This document shows, one piece after another, positions 1 to 13,099 of a stretch of 64,000 nucleotides of DNA. The translations under genes were made by a program, and so were the position numbers. Positions within the stretch are counted from its first letter, which is position 1, and every line of letters begins with the position of its first letter. Location of the stretch: positions 22,859,505 through 22,923,504 of the forward strand of contig NC_064434.1 in NCBI RefSeq assembly GCF_023343835.1, written 5' to 3'. Source of the stretch: Lagopus muta. Its lineage: Eukaryota; Chordata; Aves; Galliformes; Phasianidae. The notes under the pieces were generated by a model. That model saw only the letters and a program-made list of their open reading frames with translations, searched no databases and was not told where the DNA came from.

Positions 1-3000
1 CAGAGTGCACAGTTCTGAAATGAGCCAGGTTCTAGATCCGAAGTATAAGAAAAATATGGGCCCCTACTTCTGTTCATCCTCGCTGCAGGACTAATATAGA
101 TTTACAGGTAAGTGAATTCAGAGTGTAACCAGGAAATACTGAGAGTGGGGAAATTCTTAAGGAGATGGTAACATAAAAGATAAAGTGAATTACAGGTAAG
201 ATCTTATGTTGATTTTAAATTTAAAATCTGTTCCAAATTGCTTCAACTTTTTATAATTTATGAGGCTGATGATCTTCTATTTCCCATGTCAGATTTGCAA
301 ATATCTTCTACTCACAGACCCTCTCTCTGCTTCTTGTTGTCTGTAATTTGAAATGGCTATAATGTTATTTTTAGGATTTTCTGGAGATTGAGGGAGAAGA
401 GATGCTGTCTAACTTTTATCTGAAAAAAAGTCACGCATATTTTGAATTTGAATTACACTTATCAACTCTGGACAAGTTCCAGTTCTTGCTGAAATGAAGA
501 GCCTGGTTTTTGTCAAACACAAGCGATGTGATCCTTAACCAGTTCTCAAAGGAGCTTCCTAAATATATATCTATGTGTGCAAACACAAACTGAAGGAAAG
601 TGCTGATCTTCAGTAACAGAGTTAAAACGGAATTGCTGAGATCAGCGTTCCAATACATACAACAGGTATAACATTTATCTTTGATACAGCCATTGATTTT
701 AAAACAACTCACTTAAGCTGGTTTTCTTTGTGACCTTTGTGCTCATAGCAGACAGAGCACAGAGAAATGCTAATTCACGATAAAACATTCTGGATCGTTT
801 CAGATCAACTTAAAAAAAGTTTGACCACATTTCAATCTGAAGTCTCAGCACACTGATTTTCCCTTAAGTGCACAGCACATTAAAAAAATGGTGATTTAAT
901 TTTAGAAAGGAATGGTTGCTGCCTGTGAGTACCAGGCATTTTTTTCTTCTTCTGCTGGGTGACGACTGCGTGCAGAGCAGGAGAGGGAGAAGGCCATGTG
1001 TGCTGGAAGTGTCAGTGTCAGCGCGTGCTGACGTCAGCTGCAGTCCCCAAATGTCTGGGTGCCAGCACTGGGGTCAGCTGCTCCCCGCCTCCCCCCCTCC
1101 GGCTGCATTCCAGAAGCTGCATCTGTTGAGAGCTATCAGAGTCACCTCCAGGAATAGCAGCCTCCCAGCAGCTTGCCATTTTAAGACAGGTTCAATCGGA
1201 GGTGCATCTGGTGCTTTAGTCCACTTGGTTGTTGAATGCAACTTTTTGCAACAAAACTATGCTGTCTGCCCTGCAATGTATAATCGTTGACATAGAATAA
1301 AAGCAAAACAGAACCATTGGGTGTCTTTGGACATACTATTAGCCACAGGTTTATTGCTGGCAAGGCAATGTATTATTTTGGCAGACAGACTTGTAGTTCT
1401 ACAAATTTTTAGAGGCCCATAACTTAAGCATTCCAATAAATACATCACTTAATGTTTATTGCTTCACTTGTAGAGCTTATTTAAATACTGTATTCCTTGT
1501 AGACCTTATTTAAATATTCAAAGCATGTGTTTAATTTGTTAAAAAAGTCCACTCTCCAAAGTTTTTTTCCTGAAAATTACTTTTCCATCAGCAGCAATTG
1601 CACTGGCTACCTCAGTGCATAAACGCACAGGCAACAGGAAATTCAGAACCAGCGAATCAAACCAAACAAACCTGTTACAACTCCTTGTTGCTGAGCTTTG
1701 AAAGCCCTGGATGATTTTCTTTCCTATAGCTGTTTGCCTTCACCTGATTTACTTTAGATTAACAACAACTCATGCCAAAGGACGCTGACGGTCCCCAAAC
1801 AGCACACTCAAACACACGACCTTCCCCCCTTTAATATGCTATCTTCTAAACGCTATCAACGTGAGGAGTTAAAAACCCCTTACCCTCCTCAGAAATAGGT
1901 TGTCTCAGAGCTGTCCAAGACGCTGTCAGTGAAATTGACTCTTCCTAGGAAAAATGAGAAGACAAAGACAGGAAAGGTGGTAAAAAGAAGAGAGGAAGAT
2001 CAGAGGCCACCTGGTAAGTCCCAGCTTGTGGTTTCTACTGTGACCCTTTGCTGTCACAGCGAGCAAAAGAGACCGCAGCCTGAGCTCGAGTGCTCTTTAA
2101 AATGACCCCTCCTCTCGGTGCCTCGCTCCCTGCCTCTGCCCAGACACAGGCATTAAGTTTCCCCAGTCTGCCCAGCCTTCAGAAACCAGGGGGGCAAACA
2201 CGGACAACTGTCATGTTCAGGGTCGAGGCAGGAGGGGAAGGTGAAGATGACATATCCACACCAGGTAATGCTCGTGCCAGGTAAGCGTAGGGAGACCATC
2301 AGATTACCCTGCTTTGGGTGCCTGGGCTCCCTGAGCACTGCTTGGCGATGGTGACATCTGAGGGTGGGCTGTGCAAAAGCCAGTGTGCTCTGTGAAACAA
2401 ACATCTGAAATAACCAGCGGGAAACAGAAAGAAGCTGGCACACTTCAGTTCCATGTTTTGTTGCACTGAGCTGCTTACCTCTGGGCAAAGGGAAGGAAAT
2501 GGACTGATTTGGGGATTCACAGTCATGTCCTGTTTATCAGGTAGGTCACTGCTCCCACGAAAGCTTGCCTTGGCTTTCAAGGATGCTGGCTCACATCTCC
2601 TGATACATTTCCACAAAGGTTTGAACTTTGAATCCTTTGAACCCATATGAACCTTATTTGTGGGTTGGAAAATACACTGTAGTATTTTACCTTCACATTT
2701 GGCTAATTTGAAGCCAGGTCTCTACATCCCAGAGGAATTTCATACCATGGGAGATGGAAAGAAGAGAGAGGAAGAGATAGAAAAGGTAGAAGTGACTGCA
2801 TGGGAAGGGAGAGGCATCGGGGGTGTGGAAGTCACGGAAAGAGAAGACTTTCTTTTGACTAGACTTGGTGAAATACTTCATCTGGTAGATTTGTTCGATT
2901 AGCCTCTGACTCAGATGGGCTTTTACAGCAACTGCTGCAAAATAGCACATTTAAACAACAGCACATCTCTGTGTCAGCGTAGTTACCAAGTTATAAGACA

Positions 3001-4789
3001 AAAAACAGAGGCAGGAGTTGGATGTTGTCAGACCAGTTCTAACAGCTCGCACTCAGACTTCCATCATTTTTTATAATTAAAGAAGTTCTGAAAAGCCAAC
3101 ATTTTTCAGAGAAAGAATTTCTTATCTGACATTTTTTGGTGAGCTTATTTGATAACGAGGACATTTATTCTCCAGGAAGAATACTCTGTCATGTTCTGTA
3201 GAAAAAATATTCTAATTTTAATACCAGCTCTGAAAAACGTATTTGGAAACAGTAAAATAAATTCAACTCTTATTTAGTCTTTAAAATACATTTCCAATAT
3301 CCCTGCATGATTTGCTGCAGTAGAAATATCACACAAACTACAATGAGGAATACAATACAGCACTAAGTTCTTATTTCCAGAAAAGGCTGAACAAGCTTTG
3401 AGCTGTGCTGTGCAGGACAGGGATAACCATCATGGGGGGGCAGGCCTCAGCATTTATGTATATTAATGCTGACACAGTCAAATAATTTCCATCGTTCTGA
3501 AACTCTGGTTGTACCTCAGGGCAAAACCATGAGACCCTTACTCACTCAGCCTCCAGACCAGAGGCTGTTATGTAGCATCCAAGCTGATCTTGGAACTGTC
3601 ATTCTCATTTTCCATTCATTTGCACACACAAAGTCTCTTCAAAAGCAAATAGTAGCAGCGTTGGCTGCGGGTTGTGATGCATCTTTAAAATTCAAACTTT
3701 AAGATTTCTTTTTTTTTTAATTCTCAAATATTCTTCACATTATTTCCTCGATATCTTGATAATAATCTCTTGTCATTCTGATTATTTCCTTTCCAATGAG
3801 ATAGAAATTAATTACTATACAAATAGTTTGATAATGTTCCATAGAAAATGTAAATCCTAGCAAACTAGTTACGAATTATGGCCTTTTAAGAGACAGGATG
3901 GTGCATTTTGGCAGTGATGTTAAGTTTGTAAAGATATATCCTTTTAGCTATGAGTGAATGTTGGGGGAAAAAATACTTAATTTTCTCCATAATCAGTTGT
4001 GAGCGGCTAAGGGCAATGCTATCAATCCATGCAGCAGGTCCTGTGTTAAGATTTTAACATTCTTTAGGGGAAAAAAACTCAAAAATTTCAAGAGATTTGT
4101 TTGTAGAACAGTAAACCAGTATAACTGCTGTTATCTGCACAGGCATGAACCAGAACTGGCAATAGAGAAGACTTCTAAAATAGGGACTTCTAGGCAACCC
4201 TCAAGGCAATCTTTTCTACTCCATGCAGCACCATTGCTGCATGCTTTCTGGTAACTGTAAAGCCTTGTTTTTAAAGTTAGTGTGTTCTGTTCTGTTCTGT
4301 TGGCGGAATGCTAGCATCACAGCTACGGCTATGTGGAGATCTGCCCTGTTCCACTAAAAATGTTAGCAAAATTGTGGCTCAGCTTTAGATCCTGATTGGT
4401 TTGTTGGCTTGGAACCCTTTGCGTATAGTCAGCCAAGCATTATGCTTCTCCAAAGCCCATATTTAGATCATGACGATAAGACAGTGAGGCCGCACAGCAC
4501 AGAGCAGAGCAGGACAACTCCTCCCCTCTCCCAGAGGCAGCGCTGGGCCTGGGGCACCGCAGGGTGCGTTGGCCCTTTGGGCTGCCAGGCACACTGCTGG
4601 CTTTGTCCCACTCATCACCAACCAGAACCCCAGCTCCCTTTCCATGGGGCTGCTCTCCAGCCTCTCAGCTCCCAGTCCGTATGAATATCTGGGGTTGCTC
4701 TGTCCCAGGCACAGAATCCAGCGTTCACTCGTGCTAAACTCCATGTGGTGAGTGGCTGCAAGCCTTCCACTGTGTTGAGATCTCTCTCT
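1..4789. other. Gene-free 5' flank
   Basis: No convincing coding exon is visible. The open frames here are short, overlap on both strands and resemble no family I know. Most of the stretch is AT-rich, with short homopolymers such as a T run near 3711-3718 and a short TGTTC-type repeat near 4286-4301. A GC-richer block at about 950-1200 contains a CRE palindrome and is annotated separately. I see no clear transposon in this flank. Confidence 0.6.
1029..1036. promoter_or_regulatory. Consensus CRE palindrome (TGACGTCA)
   Basis: The perfect 8-bp cAMP response element TGACGTCA is present, followed directly by a GCTGCAG palindromic stretch and sitting in a locally GC-rich block of about 250 bp. 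CREB/ATF proteins bind this palindrome in vertebrate promoters and enhancers. It lies about 4 kb upstream of the Elongin A-like promoter, so it could be a distal element or a chance match. No transcription start is evident next to it. Confidence 0.4.
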
Positions 4790-5290
4790 GCGAGGTCTCA
4801 TGGAGAATCCATCTCGCCGCGCCCCAAGGCCAAGCAATCCCCGGGCCCAGCAGAGCATCCGGCGGGCAGGGAGCCTGCAGGCAGCATCGGAGCGGCCGGG
4901 CGCTCCCCCTGCGGGCCGGGCAGCGCACTGCGGCCCCACCTCGGGACGGGAGGGCGAGGCCGGGGCGGGGAGGCACCGCCCTTGGGCTACAAGTGGGGCG
5001 AGCGGGGGAGGGACGAGGCTCTGGGCCGCGGCGATGGCGGAGGGGCGGAGCGCGGTGCGGAGCAGCGTGCGGGTGCTCAAGTCGCGTCTGAGCCGCGCGG
5101 AGGAGCCTGCGGAGGTAGCTGAGTCGAGGCTGCTGGGCCTGTTAGAGCGTGTTAGGGCGGCGTCAAGGAGAAAGGCTGAATACTGGGTACAGCGCTGCTG
5201 TGCCTGGAGCGCGCTGTGCGGCAGCGGTGCTGTCAGGTCCTGCCCTGGCTGGAGATCCAGGGCTGGGCTGCGGCGCTGCTCCGTGCTGTG
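4790..5290 (+). promoter_or_regulatory. CpG-island promoter of the Elongin A-like gene
   Basis: Base composition changes sharply from AT-rich flank to GC- and CpG-rich sequence over about 500 bp centred on the first coding exon. Several GGGCGG/CCGCCC-type Sp1 boxes lie upstream of the start codon, for example around 4967-4981 and 5039-5046, and there is no TATA box at a usual distance. This is the layout of a TATA-less housekeeping vertebrate promoter. The exact start site cannot be read from sequence. Long open frames on the minus strand here (4463-5080) are GC-driven shadows. Confidence 0.75.
5034..5114 (+). CDS. Elongin A-like coding exon 1
   Basis: This exon holds 27 codons starting MAEGRSAV, inside the CpG island, and ends in phase 0 at GCGGAG before GTAGCT. 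Its length matches the first 25 or so residues of mammalian Elongin A before the LW-domain helices. The frame is open upstream to another ATG at 4800, but that ATG has a C at -3, whereas the 5034 ATG has G at both -3 and +4, so 5034 is preferred. Confidence 0.8.
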
Positions 5291-8200
5291 TTCCTAAGGG
5301 CTTCTCGCAGTGAGAGAAGCGTTCCGGGTGCGCTCTGATGGTGCGCAGTGTGGGATCTGATACATCCTGCGTTCGTGGCCCTGGTACGGGGAGAATAGGG
5401 CTGCCCTCCTACCTGGGAGGAATTAAGCTACCTCTGGGAGAGCAGGGCTGCTCTGTAGCTGCAGGAAGCAGATAAGGGGCGCCTGCACTAAGAAGGCATC
5501 CGTTCAGAGTGGTTCAGGGCCACGTAAGATGGGCCCTCCTCAGGTTTTGAGGCACGGAGGAGAGAAGGCACTCCCTGTGGGAGCGATGCAGGAATCTGGC
5601 AGGCTGTTTCCTAGTGAATGTCGTTTGACAAAGGATAGTGTACTCAAAAGGGACTGTAAAGATAAGCAACCAAACCAGAACTTCTTGATGGGCTGAATTC
5701 TAGCTGAAAATAAAAAGCACGCTTTGGTGGTGGGTTGGTCGGTTTGTGGGGTGTTGGAAGTTGATGCAAGTTTGTGAAAGTACTTGGAGGCGAAGAGTGC
5801 TTAATTTGTGTTGTCCTTGGTGGGTAATAAACTTAAAAAATCTTCATTACTATGTTCAGATCTACTGTGTGTGTGTATATATGTTGAAAAATGTTTTTAT
5901 TAGCCACTAATGATTTGTCTTCCTAATGCTGATTCTATAAGCTTTTTCTGTCAAATGAAATACCTGTGTGCAGGAGGTACTTCAGGTGTTTGACCTTGCA
6001 GTTCTTGTGCTACAGAAAGGATCAGATTTTAGTCTTTACAATTTGTTTATGATTGATAGAATCCCAGAGTTGAAAGGTGCCTCTGAGGGCCGTCTATTCC
6101 CCTGTGATGAACAGGGACACCACAGCTAGATCCAGTTGCCCAGGGCCTGATCCAACCTCACCTTGAAAGTCTCCAGGGATGGGGCATCAGCCACAAGATG
6201 AGGTGACCTGTTCCAGTGCCTCACCAGCCTCACTGTAAAAGAATCTTTTCCTTATATCTAAACTGTAGTGTTGATATGCAGTTCTGAACAGAAGATGGGA
6301 AGGGAGAAGAGAGAAACGATTCCAGAAGTAACTTCTTAAGGGCTTTTAAAGCACAGACAGCTTAAGAGACAAAAATGTGGATGGTCCTGGTGAGGTGGAT
6401 TTGGCTGTGTAAGTGAGGAGATGCATAGTTTTTACCTTGTATGAGCTAAAAGCAAGTGCTGTGTCAGCTGGGTCTAATGGTGGTGCTGTAGCACTTCTGC
6501 AGGCCTTGGTAGAGCTGTGTCTGGTGAGATAGAAATAGCTATAAGTAGCAAGGGATAAGGAGGAGGGAAGGGAGAAACTGATAACTGGAAATTGGCAGGC
6601 ATGAACTGTGCTAGTAATAAAAGGTAAGTCTAGTAAGAAAACATTTGTGGCATATTTAAAGGTAAAGAGGAATGTTTTAAATAAGTGCAGAAAGATTAAT
6701 AAATTAGTATCGCAGGTAGGTGTTGGTGTCGCTGAATATTTCTGTTCCATGCTTCTTTGTCTGATTTTGTCACTGTTCTTACTAACTACCAAGTACTTGG
6801 GTATGATAGGAACCAGGAAAGATTCAGAACATCAGCTGTTCATCTTAAAAGCTTTGCAGTGTGTCAGGTTTGATGGCTATTCTGGAGAGAAATAACTGAC
6901 CAAAAAACGTGCAGAACTGGTGATTAAGATATTGAATGAGCCTTAAGAAAGTAGAGGAGTTCATCAGGTCTGGAAAAAGAAACCAAAACCAAAACTGTTT
7001 CTTTGTGCTGTTGTCCCACTGAAGACTGTGAAGCATAATGAGCAGCTGTGAAATGTTGCATGTAAGGTGCAACTGGTGTAAAATTAAAGCTTGGTGCTAT
7101 GATCAGTGCCACTTGACGAGAGTTAGTGTAGATGTGTACCACCGAATTCATTTGTATTCAGCTGATACTACCTGTCACAAATATACGTAAAATCTCTTAA
7201 AGCATTTGACTTGCTGCTATGATGTTGGTTACTGTAGCAGTGTTACATACCTGATGCAATACGTAAAATGGACTGAAATTGCTCTCAGCGAAAATAAGTG
7301 ACAGCCCTCATCAGAAAGAAATGTTTTTTAGGGGGGGAAGTGATTACGCATCTCTTCTTGACTGGACCTTACTCAAATCTTTCTTAATTTAGAAGACAGC
7401 AAGCATTGCAGTAAAATGTTACAAGTACAAAAGTAACTTTGCATCAAATAACGAAGAATTTGAGCAGCCTTGATCACGTGCAAGGCTGTGCTCATTTGAG
7501 CAGCATGCATTTTAACATGGCTCAGTGGAAAGTCACAGCTAGAAGCCATGAATATAGGTCATTCCAGATAGGAGACTGTATTTTGGAAAGCACTGACTCA
7601 GAAAATGATTTGGAGCTCTGATGTGTTAACGCTTGAGCATGAAATTGCAGTACAATGCAGTGGCTGATGGAATAAATGCTATCTTTGGGTAGTTAGCATT
7701 TGTTAGTTTATGTTGTTACTACTGCCATATAATTTTAGGAATATTACAGGAATATTATGTCTTGCTCTGGGAGCTGTTATTAAAAAAAAACAAAAAAAAC
7801 AAAAAAAAAAAACTGTTTCAAGCTGAAAAGATTTTTTTTCAGTGGCAACAGAATGGCTGTAGTTATGGCTAGCACAGCTTCTGAAGCTCGAGAACTCAAT
7901 CTGTTTGGCCCTAAAGCTGTGGAAAAGGTAATCTTATACCCTGTTAGTTAGCAGAAAGATAATGAGAGTCAATGGTGGAAAGCAAAGCTGTACTTTTTAT
8001 TTATCTGGAAACAGGGTTATTTAGTGAGGACAACTGAGCGTATCATACAAGTGCCTCACTTGGGATTGCACTGGGTTTTCTAACATCTTTAATCACAGAA
8101 TCATAGGTTTGAGTTGGAAGAGACCTTGAAGATCATCTAGTTCCAACCCCTGTGCTATAGGCAGGGACACCTCCAGGTTGCTCACAACCCCATCCAGCCT

Positions 8201-11200
8201 GGCCTTGAGTGCCTCCAGAGAGGGAGCATCCAAAGGCTCTTTGGGCAGTGCTCTTTCAGGAGGTCTTGATGTAGATTCACAACTTGCTGGAATGTGATGA
8301 TCTCTGTTAGTGAGAAGAACAGGCTAAACAATCATAAGGAATCCTTTGAAGGCGTGAGGAAGAGGAGGGAGGAAAAGAAAAGTAGTTGTTGTGGTGAGAT
8401 GAAATGAGTCACTGGGCACTGGTGGCCTGGAGGCCTGTAGTGGGCCCCATCCTTCTGAGGGTCTGGCTCAGCCAGAAGGGAGGTGACGCCAGGGCTCTGT
8501 GCAGGAGGTCTGCTGGGAGCAGACATGCCTGGTGCACCTGGCCCTGTTCTCATCACTGCTCTGCTTTCAGTTTTCACTCTGGAAAACTGGTCACGTGCTT
8601 CTTGCCTTTGCCCTCTGCTGCCAGATGCCTCCTCTCCTTCATCACAGCTTGCTCTGTTGGCATGTGTGTGCTGGCTGTCCGTTTGTCTGTGAGGCCGTGT
8701 TTCTGTCCATTCATGCTGTGAACGCAGGCAGGCAGAGCTCTCTCCTTCAGCAGTCCCTCAGGTGTGTGGCTGCAGGTCTTGCAGCAGGCTGAGCTGTGCC
8801 CTGCTCTCACGAGACCAGTGCTTCTCATCTAGGGACTTTTAGCACTTGGTAATTGCTTTGTGTTTTCTTCTTAATGAAACTCTTGTGTTTTGTCTTACTT
8901 TTGCAAATGTGATATACATCTCAGGAAAGCAAACTGAGCAGTGTGGACTTTGTCTTAGAAAACACTGGAAGTTTTGTCTTTCATTAAGACGTGCTGACTG
9001 TTTTCAGACTTGTTTATCATCTGGGTACTTGTACAACACAGCCTATTCTGAAGCTGTATGAGTAGTAATTGCTTGCTTCCTGAATCTGTTTCAGAGATTC
9101 TTCCGAAATGAACTCAGCTCTATAAATTAACCCCTCGAGAGAAAATGCTCCAAATCCCCATTGTCTCTGTAGCTTGATGACAACATCTTTTAGCATTGTG
9201 GTGTGTCTCTGTGGGATTTATTCCCAGTGATTTGTACTGCTTGATTATCTAGTCCGCCTACAGAGTGAAATGTACCTGCTCAGCAATGGGTTACTTCCTT
9301 CTGGTTGCAAAATAAATTGAATGAATATAATGTTAATAATGAACTAAATTAGCTAAAATTGACACTAATAACTTAGTTTTTAATGCTTGTAATTAGCATT
9401 GTCAGCAATTACTTAACTTCGTAAGCATCTTTGCAGCATACATTTTTTTCCTGGTGGGGTTTTTTTAGGATAGGTCTTCAGCTCGTGGGCTGGATCTGTG
9501 AAGAGTCCAGGGCAAGGTAACCATCAAGCTTGTAACATCCTGAGGAGGATGAGCCATTCTCCTGAGATGGAAAACTGGTTTTAATTTCTTGCTAGGCTGT
9601 GCAACATTTCTCTTGAAGTTCTTCAGATTTCAGTAACTGTACTGCAGCACAGGTGTGTGAGAGGAAGAACTGCATGCCAGATATGCTGATAGAGCCTCTG
9701 CACAACGAAGTTCAGTGATACTCTGCTTCCAGTGTACTCCAGGAATAGTGAGCTTTATCACAGAATCCTTAGAGTTGGAAGGGACCTCTGAAGGCCATTG
9801 AGTCCAACTCCCCTGCGATGAACAGGGAATCATTGCAGAGAAAAACAACCCTGTGATATAGTTTGTAACTTTTTCATAAACAGTGCTGCTCACTTATTTT
9901 TAATACCCTTTGCCTCCTGCTATTATTCGGAAGCAGTATCTAATCTGCTAAATGGCAATTATTCTGGCATTTGTTACTTAAACCATCATTGCTATTACTG
10001 AAGTTCAAAAAGCTTTTGGATTATTATCTTTGCATTCCAGCAGGCTCCTGCCATTGCATTTAGAAGTGGTAATGATCTAAAAACCCAGATAAGTGTTCCA
10101 GGCTTTGCTGGAGCCCTACAACATCCTGTAATTTCAGTAACACATTAATTTTGTCATTGCATAACACAGCTTCGTAGGTGTTTGTGAAGGATAAGGCAAA
10201 TTGTGCGTACTCAAATACAAGACTCAGGTGTGCTGCTGACCCATCATCAAAGAAATTCATACTCTGTTTACAAATGGAACTTCTGTATTTCTTTTTTTAA
10301 AAAACCCTCTCAAAAGAAAATGGGCCATTTAGTATGTATTTGAAAAATACATTCCTACTTATAAAAACAAAAAAAGCAAACACACAACAGCAGCATTTAA
10401 TCAAAACTACATGCTCTGCTGGTGTGAAACAACAGCTGTTGTAGCTTGATTTGGTCTTATTAGCATACAAACAGCATTTAAGGATTCAAAACCTGTTGTT
10501 TTTCACACTGAATACCTTGGGGGCTTGGTTCCTCTTGGCCTTGAATGGTGAAGGAGAGTGGAGGCTCCCTGCTTTCTGCAAGGTCCTGTTTCTCCATAGC
10601 GCAGCCTTTGAATGAGCTCTGTGTTGGAGCAGGGTCACTGACATAACAGGAGTGTATGCAGCATGTGCTGCTGTGTTATTGATCTCTAATGTAATCGCTG
10701 TAGTACTAAGTTCATACTTATTGATTTTCTGGTGTTACTGCAGTTTGGGGTATAGCAGAACAGCACTGGTTCACAGCACAGACTTCTTATATTGCACTCC
10801 TATACTACACATACGTGCTCACATTTTACTGGCTGTTACTCAAGCTTTATTGTTTAAACACAGCAATGGGGATGAGGAAAAGCAGGACAGAATTTACAGT
10901 CGTATGTCTAAATATAATAAAATTTGAATATTTCCTTCCAGATTCTAAAAGTACTTGAGCTACTACAGGATTTGGATATATCACTGGATATTCTAACAGT
11001 AAGTGACCAGTAATAACCTTACACAGTGAATGACTATGGAAGAGCTCAAAATTCAGGGATGTGCTGTCCCAGAAGCAGTGAGCAGTGTTACATCTTGTAG
11101 TTCTGACTCTTAGCCATTGTTCATTTAGAACTCTGTATAACAAGCTCTGGAGACTTCTCCAGAAACTGTGCAACTTGACAAATGCAGCATTGGAGCAGCA

Positions 11201-13066
11201 GTGTTAGTACTGAGCAGATCTGAATGTCTAGAGGAAACTTTGCTATTTAAGGCTGGTTTCCTTTTGCTTTACAATTGCTTTCAGATCAGTGCTTAAGATG
11301 AAACAATTGTGGGTGATTGATTAGGTCAGTTGCCTAAATGTGTCTCTAACTAGCTGCCCTGGGTTAGCATCTTGCATTTAAAGAGCAGGTGTCCCAAGTT
11401 ATAGTAATACTTCTCTTTTGTGTCCTTACCCAAACTACATCCTGTCAGGTTTTGCACTAGAAATTCTCACACTGGTTTAGGAAGCTCCTGGTTACTTTGG
11501 CAATATGTCTGTAGTTGGAAAGAGGAAAAATGTGTGTTATGAGAGAGCTCCTTGCAGAATAAGAGAAAAATATGGTAACTATTTGGCCAGCTTATTTGGG
11601 CAAAGGCATTCACCTGCCTAAGGGCAGATGGCTTCTGCTAGGATACAGCAATATTTTGGTATTTATTTTGGAAAATGAAGTAATCTTCATGTGAATTGTA
11701 AATTTTTTTAAAATGACAAAGGACTTCCATAGGCAACTGATGTTTCCTGCATGCTTGCGTGCTACAGTGTGATAGACTGTGATGGAAGCCTTCAAGAGAA
11801 GTAGAGGAAAGAGTTATTAAACAATTGAAGGTCCCATGTATTTATTTAAAGCTCTTCTAGGAATGTAAATGTGCACTGGCATGGTGCTGTGGTTTGACAT
11901 GGCAGGTGGCTGAGCACCACACGAGCGTTCACTCACTTCTTCCCCTTCTTCCCAGTGGGATGGGACTAGTAGGTTGAGATGAAACAGTTTATGGAAACAG
12001 AGAAAAGGAAAAGGATAAATAATTGAGTGTTTATATAAATAAAAATGTATAACTAATCTATCTATCTATATAAATGTGTATATAACAAGTAATGCACAAG
12101 CAATTGCTCACCACCCCAACCAATGCCCAGCTAGCCCTCTGAGCAATGGGAGAGAGGTGAACTACCACCCTTCACAACTTACAGGAGCATCCCTTAACTA
12201 GTAAGCAGGAGCAGTACTAGATTGCTGTTGACTTAAATTCCAGAGTTTGCATGCATCTTAAAAGTGAGAGCTTGTGAATCAGAGATAGCACAGGATTGAA
12301 AAATTCACCCGTGGTGACTATATACCCAAAAAGTTTGCAGGATAGTTCTGCTCAGACAGCATAGAACTCAGCAGAGCAAGATCTGAAGGCTCAACAATGA
12401 TGTGAAAATAACTGAAGTGTAGAACAGTGAACATGGTGGATCTTAAATATCAAGGGTTTATTCTGTAGCTGTGACTGAGGTTACTCATATGAACTCTGCT
12501 TCTCAGGCACCTCTGCCTTGTAATACTCCTCTCTGAGATTGTTTTTTGATTACAATACAGTGCTCATATGCGCTAATATGCTACACTGTACATATATAAG
12601 TCTGAAGAAGACCTGAATTGATTAAATTAGTTTACTTTAGCAGTAATCATTTTGTGGGCATAAGTGTTCAAACCAAGTGAAAGTTCTGATATACGTACAT
12701 TTAATGGAGAAAAGTGGCTTTATAAACTAAGGCTGTTTTTTGTTCCCCATATTTGGTTGTAATTATATCCCTTGCTTTCAGTTCTGCTTGTAGTGCAGTG
12801 CCTGTGCTTATTTAGCTGCCATAAGACTACTGAGACTTCCATGCTAATATGGTTTGTAACAGTTTTAGAGGTGGTTTTACTTGGGATGCTCTCTGTGACT
12901 GGTTTCACTCATCTTTCTTGTTCTTTTCTCTAACAGGAAACTGGCATAGGCAAAACAGTTAACAGTTTTAGGAAACATGCCACTGCTGGAAATGCAGCTA
13001 AATCCCTGGTAAAGAAATGGAAAAAGCTCATTCCTCCAGAAAACAAAAGGTAGGTGTGAACTTGCT

Positions 13067-13099
<33 letters not shown>

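Noticed and set aside
4463-5122. Minus-strand 205-codon frame and a second plus-strand frame at the Elongin A-like promoter
   Set aside because: GC-rich shadows of exon 1 and its promoter without splice sites or family resemblance.
10060-10260. Minus-strand 66-codon frame that reads like an ordinary protein
   Set aside because: No family recognised, no splice context, and it lies in an intron. I could not separate it from chance.
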